IMG/VR virus record: IMGVR_UViG_3300033149_007257 | Coordinates: 1 to 42,136 of that record | DNA length: 42,136 bases | Direction: 5' to 3' (one strand) | From: a virus | Shown here: positions 7,402-13,993 of the stretch, piece by piece | How the letters are laid out: the number at the start of each line of letters is the position of its first letter | Numbering within the stretch: position 1 is the first letter of the stretch | Notes under the pieces: model-generated | What the model was told of the DNA's origin: nothing | Seen by the model: only the letters and a program-made list of their open reading frames with translations | Databases searched by the model: none | Made by a program: the position numbers and the translations under genes

Positions 7402-7887
7402 TCAAAGTCCCTCGTTCACTGAGCCACGGTAGCGGACGATCCGACGGACGTCGTTTGTCTTCTCCCCTTCGTACATTCGCTCCCGCACGATGGCTGTTCC
7501 CAGCTTGCCGATCAGGTCGCTTTTGCGGATCGGTGCACCCTTGACATACCCTGGCACGAGGGCTTTCAGGGTGCTCAGCAGGAACCCCGACCACGGACCA
7601 CTTTGCGCCGCGCGGAAGGGGACGAGCCTCCTGTGTTCAAAACCTGGCATTTCCACAATCTCCAGGTGGAACACCGTCATTGGGTACGCGGCCTCCCCGT
7701 TCGGTTTGACTGGGTGCTCAGCGTCCGTGCCCCTCGGCCAGACGTTGAAGTCCACGTCCACAACCTTCACGGGGTACTCTCCCGCTGGCACGGGCTCAAA
7801 GTCCGTTGCCTCCTCGAAGTCGGGCTTCAGGACAAGCTCCTCATCCTCCACAACCTCATCCGCTAACTCCTCAAACTCGTTAGGCAT
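7402..7887 (-). CDS. DUF669-like protein, probable ssDNA-binding/recombination partner
   Basis: A 161-aa protein with an acidic N-terminus (EELADEVVEDEELVL). It then has the pattern of phage DUF669-type proteins: PAGEYPVKVVDVDF, FHLEIVEMPGFEHRRLVPF and IGKLGTAIVRERMYEG, consistent with an OB-like beta fold. Such proteins usually sit next to Sak4-like ATPases, and one is encoded two genes upstream here. ATG 7887 is chosen because GCTGGGAGG precedes it by seven bases. The likely role is binding single-stranded DNA during recombination-dependent replication, by family and context. Confidence 0.55.
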   Translation of the reverse strand: MPNEFEELADEVVEDEELVLKPDFEEATDFEPVPAGEYPVKVVDVDFNVWPRGTDAEHPVKPNGEAAYPMTVFHLEIVEMPGFEHRRLVPFRAAQSGPWSGFLLSTLKALVPGYVKGAPIRKSDLIGKLGTAIVRERMYEGEKTNDVRRIVRYRGSVNEGL

Positions 7888-7904
7888 TGTACATCCTCCC
7901 AGCA

Positions 7905-8258
7905 CTAAAGTAAAGAAATACTCTCCACAACGTCACCCTCTTGCATCTCCTGCTCTACCACCTCCTTCCACTTAAGCCTGTTGAAGAATGTAACGCCAAC
8001 CACCGCCCCTCTCGGAATGGTGATTGAGCACGCTATCCCGTCGTCGGAAAGCGCACGTGTGGGCGCGAGAAGGACCGCCCGTTCAGTCACCTCCCGAACC
8101 CACCCGATCGTGATGACCGGACGTAGTCTCACGACAGCCTTTTCTGTCCATCCTGCGGCGAACGTTCCCACGTTCCACCGCACAGCGCATAGGCGACCAA
8201 CATTCCCCTTCTCCATGCGGGGCGCGTGCGTGAGGATGGACTCTGTGACCCCAATCAT
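7905..8258 (-). CDS. Hypothetical 117-aa protein in the recombination cluster
   Basis: A beta-rich soluble protein (VRLRPVITIGWVREVTE; CSITIPRGAVVGVTFF). It has no recognised domain. ATG 8258 overlaps the Sak4-like gene stop as ATGA, and its stop TAG is adjacent to the next gene. Being placed between the ATPase and the DUF669-like protein suggests a function in the same DNA-processing unit (inference). Confidence 0.7.
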   Translation of the reverse strand: MIGVTESILTHAPRMEKGNVGRLCAVRWNVGTFAAGWTEKAVVRLRPVITIGWVREVTERAVLLAPTRALSDDGIACSITIPRGAVVGVTFFNRLKWKEVVEQEMQEGDVVESISLL

Positions 8259-9001
8259 GTTTTCTCACCTCCCTTCCACGCCTCCATGCGCATGTCGTTC
8301 GGGAGCACAGGAGGCAAACCAGGATGAATCGTCTTCCCGAGCGTGAAAAGCCCACGAGAACGCGTGAGGACAAGGTAGCGCGGGGCTCCCTCATCGTCCG
8401 GCGACCCGATGACCGTTCGGAAGACGTTCCCAAAATATGTGGGCATGATCGGACGGATCGCCTGTCCATAGGAATACGGCGTGTAGAACATCTTCCCCGT
8501 GAGCTCGTCCTTCCCGAGCTCCTCGTGCGCGGTCATGAGAAAAAGCCTACACGGAATCCCAACGAGGGCGGGAAGCACCTCCAGCCACTTTGCGTTCAGG
8601 ACCCCATACTCCGGCTGCGTGATCGGGAGGCCAAGACGTGAGGCGTTCGCGTGCATTTGACGGTTAGCTATGTCGCAGAGCTTGCTCCAGGAGTCCAGCA
8701 CGACAACGTCCCATTCCTCTGCGTAGAGCTTATTCACGCGTCTCACGAGTTTTCGGTATGCCATCGGGCGCGTGGTCGAGGAAACGTGCTCGTCTCTCGC
8801 GTGCATGTCGAGCGCCTCGAGGATCGGAGAGTCTGGGTATTCCTCTATCGTCCAGCCCTTCCGTCTTTCCTCTGGGAGATGCTTCGCCTTGCACTCGAGA
8901 TCCAGCATGAGCTTCTTCCCGTCGCGTCCAGGGGCAGTGGACGCAAACCACGTCTTTCCGCTTCCGCTTGCTCCGATGACGAGAATTGTCTCCTCAGCCA
9001 T
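8255..9001 (-). CDS. Sak4-like RecA-fold ATPase (single-strand annealing)
   Basis: A 248-aa protein with a P-loop GASGSGKT (10-17) and a Walker B strand DVVVLD (98-103, D103), consistent with the Sak4/phage nucleotide-binding AAA group. These proteins are RecA-core ATPases that assist strand annealing and work with an SSB-like partner. Upstream AAAAAGGAGGACGAGCACA gives a strong start at 9001. Neighbours are a Cas4-like nuclease and a DUF669-like protein, the usual company of this family. Confidence 0.82.
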   Translation of the reverse strand: MAEETILVIGASGSGKTWFASTAPGRDGKKLMLDLECKAKHLPEERRKGWTIEEYPDSPILEALDMHARDEHVSSTTRPMAYRKLVRRVNKLYAEEWDVVVLDSWSKLCDIANRQMHANASRLGLPITQPEYGVLNAKWLEVLPALVGIPCRLFLMTAHEELGKDELTGKMFYTPYSYGQAIRPIMPTYFGNVFRTVIGSPDDEGAPRYLVLTRSRGLFTLGKTIHPGLPPVLPNDMRMEAWKGGEKT

Positions 9002-9197
9002 TGTGCTCGTCCTCCTTTTTGCAATGGTCTCTCACCCAAAGCTCCAACCTCACGAGCCGGTTGTTGAGCTCACCCGTGTAGACATTCATGCCCTCCTGAC
9101 GCTTTTCCAGAACGTTCAGTCGCCGACGATTCCGAAGAAGCAAGACGAGAAGAGGAACAGCCACTGCCGACGTTGCTGCGACGTTGATCACAATCAT
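8994..9197 (-). CDS. Small membrane-anchored coiled-coil protein
   Basis: 67 aa. An N-terminal transmembrane helix (VAATSAVAVPLLVLLL) is followed by a basic stop-transfer RNRRR and an amphipathic helix (LEKRQEGMNV, NNRLVRLELWV) likely to form a coiled coil. The topology suggests N-out/C-in. It overlaps both neighbours by a few bases. It may tether DNA-processing proteins to the membrane or act as a small lysis or exclusion protein. No family is recognised. Confidence 0.7.
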   Translation of the reverse strand: MIVINVAATSAVAVPLLVLLLRNRRRLNVLEKRQEGMNVYTGELNNRLVRLELWVRDHCKKEDEHNG

Positions 9198-10078
9198 ACG
9201 CTCTTGTCCTCCTTTCCCTCAAGCTCGAAGGGCTCCCAGGCTTTGCGCTCGTAGAGGGTCTCCACGAGACTGGCTGGTGTGCCCGAAATACACAGCGGAC
9301 GATACTCGCAACCGCTATATGAGTGGCAATGGAGAGGGTTTTGTGGGAAGACCTTTTGTGGAGACTCTGCACGCGCGAGGCGATCCTTCCAGGAGCGCAC
9401 GGCGGAACGGACGGTGAGCTTCCACTCCTCAACATCTGCCTCCGTGCGTGACGTAAAATCTCGAAGGAACCTGACTTTTGGGTTCTCCGCCGTGTTGATG
9501 CCGTCGAGCAGGCACGCAGAGCACCTGTGACCAGACGTTTGATAAACACTCCAAACGTATCCCGTGATCGTCGTGTGCGGATGCCAGCCCTTCAGCCACC
9601 GTGCACCGAGGCCAGAGGCTGTCTTTGTCTCCATCACATAAACCTCTCCGTCCTCCCACTGGATGATCCTGTCAAAGCGCCCCCCGTAGACAAAATCATC
9701 AAACGGGACCGCAAAGCCGACTTCGCTTTCGAGGACCTCAAAGGGCTCCCTCTCGTAGGTCGTGGCGTAGTCCATCATGACACGCATTCCGAGTGCCCTC
9801 GACCTGCGGTCCCCCTCGTCCTCCTCAAGGTTCCCAAACGTCATGAGGGCTGCCTTGAGGGCGTCTTTTGTTTTCCCTCCCTTGTACCACGTGTGGACCG
9901 CGTCGTGCATAGCCGCGCCGAACCTCAGTGCAATTGCGGGCTTGCGGGGGACGATTCCGTAGCCGAACCTCAAGAGTGCTTTGCGTGGACAGCCCATCAC
10001 CACGCTCAGCCAATGCCCATCCACCACACGGGGCATCGTGAGATTTGGTGATTCTCGCTCGTAGAGGCTATCTTTCAT
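9194..10078 (-). CDS. Cas4/RecB-like PD-(D/E)XK nuclease with probable 4Fe-4S cluster
   Basis: 294 aa. The nuclease core is visible as H58 (MHDAVH), D136 (GGRFDR) and E150-x-K152 (METKT). One N-terminal cysteine, C30 (MGCPRK), and three C-terminal ones, C251, C257 and C263 (CHSYSGCEYRPLC), match the four-cysteine 4Fe-4S arrangement of Cas4 and AddB. It probably works as the phage exonuclease generating single-stranded ends for the Sak4-like ATPase. No cas1, cas2 or CRISPR array is present, so a CRISPR role is not indicated. ATG 10078 follows GAGGAGGACATGAAGA. Confidence 0.87.
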   Translation of the reverse strand: MKDSLYERESPNLTMPRVVDGHWLSVVMGCPRKALLRFGYGIVPRKPAIALRFGAAMHDAVHTWYKGGKTKDALKAALMTFGNLEEDEGDRRSRALGMRVMMDYATTYEREPFEVLESEVGFAVPFDDFVYGGRFDRIIQWEDGEVYVMETKTASGLGARWLKGWHPHTTITGYVWSVYQTSGHRCSACLLDGINTAENPKVRFLRDFTSRTEADVEEWKLTVRSAVRSWKDRLARAESPQKVFPQNPLHCHSYSGCEYRPLCISGTPASLVETLYERKAWEPFELEGKEDKSV

Positions 10079-10475
10079 TCTTCATGTCCTCCTCTAAGAG
10101 TTCCTTGAGGAGCTCTGGATGCTCCTGGAGCATGACACGAAGCTCCTCTTCAGGTGAGCGTTCCTTCGGGTGGGGTCCACGGTGCGGTGCCGGGCGGCTT
10201 CGTCGCGGAGGGCGCGTGAGGGCTCTGTCCTCACGGAGCATTTGGATGAGCTCCTCCTTTGTGGGGACGGGTTCCTCTATGAAGCTTTTCTTTCGGTGAA
10301 CACGCTGCCAGGGATCAGGGAGCCACGAGACGTGTTCCACGTCCTCCTCTTTCTCTATCCCACACATCCCCTTTACAATGGGAGGCTCGACGAACGTCAG
10401 GCCGACCTCGCCGTTCATCCTCCAATTCACCCGTGCTTTCTCGTCGGTTCCCTTGACCGCGACTATCTCGATCAT
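10068..10475 (-). CDS. Hypothetical 135-aa protein
   Basis: The N-terminal half is beta-rich (MIEIVAVKGTDEKARVNW). The middle is Pro/Arg-rich and likely disordered (PPRRSRPAPHRGPHP). The C-terminus is an acidic helix (EELRVMLQEHPELLKELLEE). No family is recognised. ATG 10475 follows GAGGTTGTAAGAGA. Its stop overlaps the nuclease start by 11 nt. Confidence 0.75.
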   Translation of the reverse strand: MIEIVAVKGTDEKARVNWRMNGEVGLTFVEPPIVKGMCGIEKEEDVEHVSWLPDPWQRVHRKKSFIEEPVPTKEELIQMLREDRALTRPPRRSRPAPHRGPHPKERSPEEELRVMLQEHPELLKELLEEDMKNER

Positions 10476-10479
10476 TCTC

Positions 10480-10647
10480 TTACAACCTCAGCATCGCGAA
10501 AACATACCAGAAGTCTACCCACAGGACTGCGACGAGCGCCGCGAGGTCGTCCTCGCCAAGAGCCATAGACACCAGGAAGAGGAAAACTGGCTGTGCGAGG
10601 AGTGCCATCCACGTGCGCGTGTGCTGTTGGTCCAGGTTTATTCTCAT
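10480..10647 (-). CDS. Two-helix small membrane protein
   Basis: 55 aa, starting MRINLDQQHTRTW. It has two predicted transmembrane segments, MALLAQPVFLFLVSMAL and LAALVAVLWVDFWYVFAML, joined by GEDD, with both ends inside. Its ATG overlaps the stop of the preceding 43-aa membrane protein (ATGA). The long frame reaching to 11295 is a shadow; only this end codes. The size and hairpin topology fit a class II holin or holin-regulator, but the early-operon location makes that uncertain. Confidence 0.65.
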   Translation of the reverse strand: MRINLDQQHTRTWMALLAQPVFLFLVSMALGEDDLAALVAVLWVDFWYVFAMLRL

Positions 10648-10775
10648 TGCCCTGACGTCCATGCAAGGAAAAGTGCCCAGAAGATCGCTATTGCCCACCC
10701 AATAATTGTGTGGATGCGATCCACTCCCTCCGCGCGTTCGTATGCACGTCTGTAGTCTTTGCTCCACTTGTTCAT
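10644..10775 (-). CDS. 43-aa single-helix membrane protein
   Basis: A short gene with a charged N-terminus (MNKWSKDYRRAYERAEGV) followed by one transmembrane helix (IIGWAIAIFWALFLAW) and a short tail. ATG 10775 is preceded by a GA-repeat (AGAGAGAGAGAG) serving as a weak ribosome site. It shares four bases with the two-helix membrane gene downstream, so the pair is probably translated together and may form one complex. No family is recognised. Confidence 0.65.
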   Translation of the reverse strand: MNKWSKDYRRAYERAEGVDRIHTIIGWAIAIFWALFLAWTSGQ

Positions 10776-10797
10776 CTCTCTCTCTCTCTAAGAAAAC

Positions 10798-10814
10798 GTG
10801 GGTTGCACGTGGAC
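10798..10814. repeat. 17-bp inverted repeat, downstream copy
   Basis: GTGGGTTGCACGTGGAC here is the exact reverse complement of 11253-11269. The two copies bracket the 130-aa gene 10830-11222 with none of the neighbouring genes included. In RNA they could form a 17-bp helix closing the whole cistron. Confidence 0.85.
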
Positions 10815-10829
10815 AAACGTCCATTGCCC

Positions 10830-11222
10830 TTACAGGAGCCCTGCCGCGGCCAGGACCTCGTTCACGGCATCCTGACCAAGCTCCTCCTTGATCTTCTCCA
10901 GGCGCGCACGGACGGACTTCTTCGCCCGTTCCACCTTGCGTGCGGCCTTCTCTTCCTCCGTCAGCGGTTCCCCCGCCTTGTGGAACCCGCTCGCTCCTTT
11001 CGCCTTCGCTGCAGCAGCGAGCTTCATCCCATTCAGGGCGGCGTTCAGCTCGAACTCGTCCGCGAGGTGGAGCGTATAGCCCCCGTTCTTCGCGGCCTTG
11101 AAGTTCACGGGGAAGCTGACGTCTACCTGATGTGGCTGTCCATCCGTGGACTCTCTCGTCCCGATGGTCACCACGCACTTGTAAACACCGTCCACGACCC
11201 TGTTGACGTGCTTTAGCTCCAT
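10830..11222 (-). CDS. Hypothetical 130-aa protein, paralogue of gene 14650-15036
   Basis: It starts MELKHVNRVVDGVYKC, with ATG 11222 after GAAAGGAGGCGTGCA. The N-terminal half is beta-rich; the C-terminal half is a Lys/Glu-rich helix (EEEKAARKVERAKKS). It aligns over its length with the 128-aa gene at 14650-15036: KHxxRxxDGxY near the start, then (S/T)xDGxxH and a FPVNF/FKFSI strand, and PLTEEEK/ATPEEK in the C-terminal helix. The function is unknown; a nucleic-acid-binding role is possible from size and basic helices. It stands alone inside a 17-bp inverted repeat, which is unusual in this densely packed operon. Confidence 0.8.
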   Translation of the reverse strand: MELKHVNRVVDGVYKCVVTIGTRESTDGQPHQVDVSFPVNFKAAKNGGYTLHLADEFELNAALNGMKLAAAAKAKGASGFHKAGEPLTEEEKAARKVERAKKSVRARLEKIKEELGQDAVNEVLAAAGLL

Positions 11223-11252
11223 TGCACGCCTCCTTTCTTTTCGTGAGATGGT

Positions 11253-11269
11253 GTCCACGTGCAACCCAC
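11253..11269. repeat. 17-bp inverted repeat, upstream copy
   Basis: GTCCACGTGCAACCCAC lies in the leader of gene 10830-11222, about 30 bases before its start codon and outside its ribosome site. It pairs perfectly with 10798-10814. A (GAGAGC)3 run lies immediately upstream on the minus strand (about 11275-11292). Confidence 0.85.
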
Positions 11270-11291
11270 AGGTAAGCTCTCGCTCTCGCTC

Positions 11292-11486
11292 TCAACGGAT
11301 CACGTTCAGGGAAATGCGAAGGTCCGTCCCGGGCACAGCCACGAACCCGTGCGTCGTCGCCAGAACCTGCGACTTCCCACTTTTTGAGACACGCGTCGGT
11401 GCGTTCGTCGACAGGCGGATGAGCACTTCTCGCTTGTCCTCACTCACCTGCACGGCCACGTTCTCGCCTACGTTTCGCCAGTCCAT
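11292..11486 (-). CDS. Hypothetical 64-aa beta-rich protein
   Basis: A small protein with alternating strands (VAVQVSEDKREVLIRL; SQVLATTHGFVAVPG; LRISLNVIR). ATG 11486 follows GAAAGGAGAGGAAA. No family is recognised. It could be a small regulatory or inhibitor protein; nothing in the sequence decides this. Confidence 0.75.
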   Translation of the reverse strand: MDWRNVGENVAVQVSEDKREVLIRLSTNAPTRVSKSGKSQVLATTHGFVAVPGTDLRISLNVIR

Positions 11487-11505
11487 TTTCCTCTCCTTTC
11501 CTCAG

Positions 11506-11781
11506 TCACACAGGAAACATACGCAGGAGCGCGCGAAGTTCTTTTGTCACAAGCTCCCCAGTCGCTGTGCGCTCACGAGACGCTGCAACTATCTGCATGA
11601 GCCGCACCACGTCCGGTGTGCAACCCTCCTGGCACAGCAGGAGCTTCGCTCCTCGAGCGACAGCATCAATCCGCGGGCTGTGGATGAGAGTCCCAACCCG
11701 TTGAAGCTCCAGAGCCGCGGACGCAACCCAAGCCTCGTGTGTATAGCTTCCGTCCCGTTCAATCTTCTCTACTGTGCCCAT
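11506..11781 (-). CDS. Hypothetical 91-aa helical protein
   Basis: It starts MGTVEKIERDGSYTHE at ATG 11781, chosen because CAGAGGAGGAGGACG precedes it. The remainder is mainly helical (VARGAKLLLCQEG; DVVRLMQIVAASRER). No family is recognised. It overlaps the zinc-ribbon gene upstream by 23 nt. Confidence 0.75.
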   Translation of the reverse strand: MGTVEKIERDGSYTHEAWVASAALELQRVGTLIHSPRIDAVARGAKLLLCQEGCTPDVVRLMQIVAASRERTATGELVTKELRALLRMFPV

Positions 11782-11977
11782 CGTCCTCCTCCTCTGTTGA
11801 AATGAGCCTTTGTCCACGACCTACGCCCAAGCCGATGCCGTAGACCTTGTAGCACTCTTCGCAGAGGAATGCCCAAGGTCCAAGCCTCGTCTTTGCATCG
11901 TAAACGCACTTCCTTTTCCCACACACGTCGCACATCGGCAGGGGACCGACGAACCTGGCCTCTGTTCCGTTTTTCAT
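11759..11977 (-). CDS. Small zinc-ribbon protein
   Basis: 72 aa with two CxxC knuckles, C16/C19 (MCDVCGKRK) and C39/C42 (LCEECYKVYG), typical of a zinc ribbon, and a short acidic tail. ATG 11977 overlaps the upstream stop (ATGA) and has AAGGA upstream. Small zinc ribbons in early phage operons often bind nucleic acid or host transcription proteins; that role is inference here. Confidence 0.75.
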   Translation of the reverse strand: MKNGTEARFVGPLPMCDVCGKRKCVYDAKTRLGPWAFLCEECYKVYGIGLGVGRGQRLISTEEEDDGHSRED

Positions 11978-12360
11978 TGCACGATCCTTCCATTCAAAAA
12001 GTCAACCCTGACGGGACCTACACAGTCGAAGTTGTCGAACTCGTCTGCCACCAGGAACGTGTGCTCTTTAGGCTTCTTGACAAACCTCGAGAGCATCTTC
12101 AACGTCCATCTCAGGTCCCGCCATGTATGCGTGCTTCTGCCGTGACCGAACTCTATGCGCACGCCGTCTTGGGAAAAGGTCGTGTTCTCGGAAAGATACC
12201 ACCATGCGCACCGGAGGTTGGGGTCGAGGCGCACGTCCCCGCAGTTCTCCTTGTTCACCTCCTTCTCAGCCTCCTCGCACAGCTCCTGGAGACCCTTTGC
12301 GTCAATCTCGTCGGGAGCGAAGTCCACAGTGTACTTGTGCAGCTCTACACAGTTACTCAT
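11974..12360 (-). CDS. Hypothetical 128-aa protein
   Basis: It begins MSNCVELHKYTVDF at ATG 12360, with GAAGGAGGACGAGAGG as ribosome site; the extension to 12453 is a shadow of the upstream gene. It contains an acidic helix (LQELCEEAEKEVNKEN) and several tryptophans. No domain is recognised. It overlaps the 55-aa gene upstream by eight bases. Confidence 0.75.
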   Translation of the reverse strand: MSNCVELHKYTVDFAPDEIDAKGLQELCEEAEKEVNKENCGDVRLDPNLRCAWWYLSENTTFSQDGVRIEFGHGRSTHTWRDLRWTLKMLSRFVKKPKEHTFLVADEFDNFDCVGPVRVDFLNGRIVQ

Positions 12361-12520
12361 CCTCTCGTCCTCCTTCTTTCTCCAGCGACGCCTCAAGCGC
12401 TCGGATCGTCGCCCGAAGCTCCTGCTGTCGCTCGTCGTCCTCGGGAATGCCACCCAGCGCCCGATATCCGTACTCGTTCTGCAACAAGCGTACTTTGCGG
12501 AACAGCTCTTCCCTGTTCAC
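12353..12520 (-). CDS. Hypothetical 55-aa protein with GTG start
   Basis: GTG 12520 is preceded by GCGAGGAGGACGTCAGA, a strong site. The product starts MNREELFRKVRLLQNEYG and is almost entirely charged helix (RQQELRATIRALEASLEKE), so it is probably a coiled coil. Its start overlaps the preceding stop as GTGA and its stop overlaps the next ATG. Codon spacing and overlaps on both sides support a real gene. Confidence 0.65.
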   Translation of the reverse strand: MNREELFRKVRLLQNEYGYRALGGIPEDDERQQELRATIRALEASLEKEGGREDE

Positions 12521-12921
12521 TCTGACGTCCTCCTCGCAAGCGCCACATACGCCTGCGCAACACCCTGGAGCACCTGGTCCGCGCCTGGAGAGTCCAGTCC
12601 CCTCAACAAAAGTGCCGCCCCAGAGGTGCTCTCCTCATAGGCGACCCTGTTTTCAACATCTGGACGACTTATCCACCACAACATGGCATCCTGCGCCTCG
12701 GACGATGGGATGTCCTTGCAAATCGTCCTCCACGCAACAGCCATGTCGAGACAATGCTCGAGCTGCGACAAGAGCACTTGCCGAGCACGATGTTCCGAGA
12801 CCTTTACCCTTCCGTGTCTCATCCTCCTGTCCTCCTCAAGCTCAAGACGACAGAAATCGCAAAGCTCCGGCCCTGATGCCGTCATCTCACCGCAACGTGG
12901 GCACGTGTGTTTGCCCCTCAT
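12517..12921 (-). CDS. Zinc-ribbon protein, 134 aa
   Basis: An N-terminal zinc ribbon, C7/C10 (CPRCGE) and C21/C24 (CDFC), precedes a helical region rich in Leu and Ala (VLLSQLEHCLDMAVAWR, QVLQGVAQAYVALARR). ATG 12921 follows GTGAGGAGGACG. No exact family is recognised. The zinc ribbon suggests nucleic-acid or protein binding. It overlaps the first gene of the operon by 35 nt. Confidence 0.75.
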   Translation of the reverse strand: MRGKHTCPRCGEMTASGPELCDFCRLELEEDRRMRHGRVKVSEHRARQVLLSQLEHCLDMAVAWRTICKDIPSSEAQDAMLWWISRPDVENRVAYEESTSGAALLLRGLDSPGADQVLQGVAQAYVALARRTSE

Positions 12922-13225
12922 CGTCCTCCTCACATTGTTCTAAACCCAAACGATGTCCTTTCAGTGCCTCCTTGACGATCTTGCTCCAGCACTGCAAGAA
13001 CTGTCCTCCTGACGTGAACATCGTGACCATCCCTGCGAGCCTTTGTCCATCCTCGTCCACGAGCATGTCCGCAGACCCAAGGACGATCTCTCCCACCCTG
13101 ATCGCAATGGGGAGACGTCCCTGGAACCACACCTCCGCCCGTCCGCGCTGAGAGGTCAGGACGCTTCTCGTCCGCCCTGCTCCCCACCGCGAAAAGTCAA
13201 CCTGCGTCCCGTCGCTCCCGCTCAT
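12887..13225 (-). CDS. First gene of the leftward operon, hypothetical 112 aa
   Basis: ATG 13225 follows GTGACAGGAGGACAGGAGG, a double ribosome site. The product is beta-rich early (AEVWFQGRLPIAIRVGEIVL; DMLVDEDGQRLAGMV) and ends in an acidic tail. No family is recognised. As the first cistron after the promoter and the attenuator-like leader it is probably the earliest-made phage protein. Confidence 0.75.
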   Translation of the reverse strand: MSGSDGTQVDFSRWGAGRTRSVLTSQRGRAEVWFQGRLPIAIRVGEIVLGSADMLVDEDGQRLAGMVTMFTSGGQFLQCWSKIVKEALKGHRLGLEQCEEDDEGQTHVPTLR

Positions 13226-13240
13226 CCTCCTGTCCTCCTG

Positions 13241-13312
13241 TCACGAAAAAATGGACGACAAGCGAGTGGGAACCACTGCGACGGCAATGGAGGTTTTTCG
13301 CCTGTCGTCCAT
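13241..13312 (-). CDS. Possible 23-aa leader peptide
   Basis: An ATG at 13312 opens a 23-codon frame (starting MDDRRKTSIAVAVV) that ends at TGA 13241, 15 bases before the first operon gene. It spans the hairpin arms and T-run of the leader, the arrangement seen in translation-controlled attenuators. The ribosome site is weak (AAGAGC), so coding is uncertain. Confidence 0.3.
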   Translation of the reverse strand: MDDRRKTSIAVAVVPTRLSSIFS

Positions 13313-13340
13313 GAGGTTGCTCTTGGTGCAGTGGTTCCCA
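13246..13340 (-). promoter_or_regulatory. Attenuator-like leader with interleaved inverted repeats
   Basis: In RNA order: TGGGAACCACTGC (13340-13328), ATGGACGACAGGCGA (13312-13298), then the perfect 13-nt complement of the first (13279-13267), then a 15-nt complement of the second with one mismatch (13265-13251) followed by UUUUU. The second pair ending in the U-run resembles an intrinsic terminator. The first pair interleaves with it, so the two helices form a pseudoknot or compete as terminator and antiterminator. It lies wholly within the transcribed leader. Confidence 0.65.
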
Positions 13341-13354
13341 TTGTTCTACCTGAC

Positions 13355-13383
13355 ATTATAACGCGCGACGGGGAAATTGTCAA
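13355..13383 (-). promoter_or_regulatory. Perfect sigma70 promoter of the leftward operon
   Basis: On the minus strand TTGACA (13383-13378), a 17-bp spacer and TATAAT (13360-13355) match the bacterial housekeeping consensus exactly. Transcription should begin near 13347, giving a leader of about 120 nt before ATG 13225. Such strength fits an immediate-early promoter served by host RNA polymerase. Confidence 0.88.
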
Positions 13384-13606
13384 GCGAATTGGCGTAACTT
13401 GGAGGGGCTTGTTGTAAGTTATTGGTGAATAAGGCTTTAGGGCAAGGGGGAAAAACTTAGGGCAAGGGCCGGAATGCGCGTTAAGGGCGTTTCGGCGCTG
13501 TTGGCCTAACTCCTTGCGGAATAAGGCTTTAGGAAAAGCGTTGTGCAAATGCAACATTGCCCTAAGTCTTTGCGGAATAAGGCTTTACGTGTTGCAACAA
13601 GCGCCC

Positions 13607-13635
13607 TTTATTGCGAAAACTTGACAACCTGTCAA
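13607..13635 (-). promoter_or_regulatory. Possible second leftward promoter inside the iteron array
   Basis: On the minus strand TTGACA (13635-13630), a 17-bp spacer and AATAAA (13612-13607) form a moderate promoter between iterons 3 and 4. TTGACA is also part of a TTGACA/TGTCAA inverted repeat. The -10 box is weak. Confidence 0.3.
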
Positions 13636-13930
13636 ATTATCATGCCTTTTTGCCTTCTCCTAACTCCTTGCTGTGCAATACGATAGGACGACGATAATTC
13701 TTATGCCATTGGCATTTTCCCTAACTCCTTTGCCCGCAAGGACTTACGCCAATGTCCGGTATCCCAAAACAGACTTCAACACCCGCCCTTGCCCTAAACC
13801 CTTACACTGCAAACACTTAGGACGGCATTTCAACGACCCCAGTTTGCGCTTTTGCCCTAACCCCTTATTCTGCAAACACTTAGGACGACAGCCCGAGAGT
13901 GCTGCAAAAGGGCGCGTCCATGTCCTATAC

Positions 13931-13975
13931 GACATATAGTATGCATATATATATTTAAGTCTATATATAGTATAG
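13931..13975. other. AT-rich block, candidate DNA-unwinding element
   Basis: About 45 bases made of ATATA runs and CTATATATAG-type near-palindromes, standing out in an otherwise GC-balanced genome. Seven iterons lie to its left and two to its right, the layout of an iteron-type replication origin. Function is inferred from composition and context. Confidence 0.6.
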
Positions 13976-13976
13976 T

Positions 13977-13993
13977 CCTGCCAAAGTGGCAGG
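13977..13993. promoter_or_regulatory. Operator-like palindrome, copy 1
   Basis: CCTGCCAAAGTGGCAGG is a perfect 7-bp palindrome around AAG, directly beside the AT-rich block. Its 15-bp core recurs inverted at 14354-14368, so it looks like a protein-binding site rather than a terminator (no T-run). Confidence 0.55.

Noticed and set aside
10480-11295. 271-aa minus-strand frame as one gene
   Set aside because: Its upper two thirds are a Gly/Arg-rich shadow of gene 10830-11222; only the end (10480-10647) codes for a membrane protein.
12123-13151. Plus-strand 342-aa open frame
   Set aside because: It is Ser/Pro/Arg-rich, has no ribosome site and lies antisense to four overlapping minus-strand genes with good starts.
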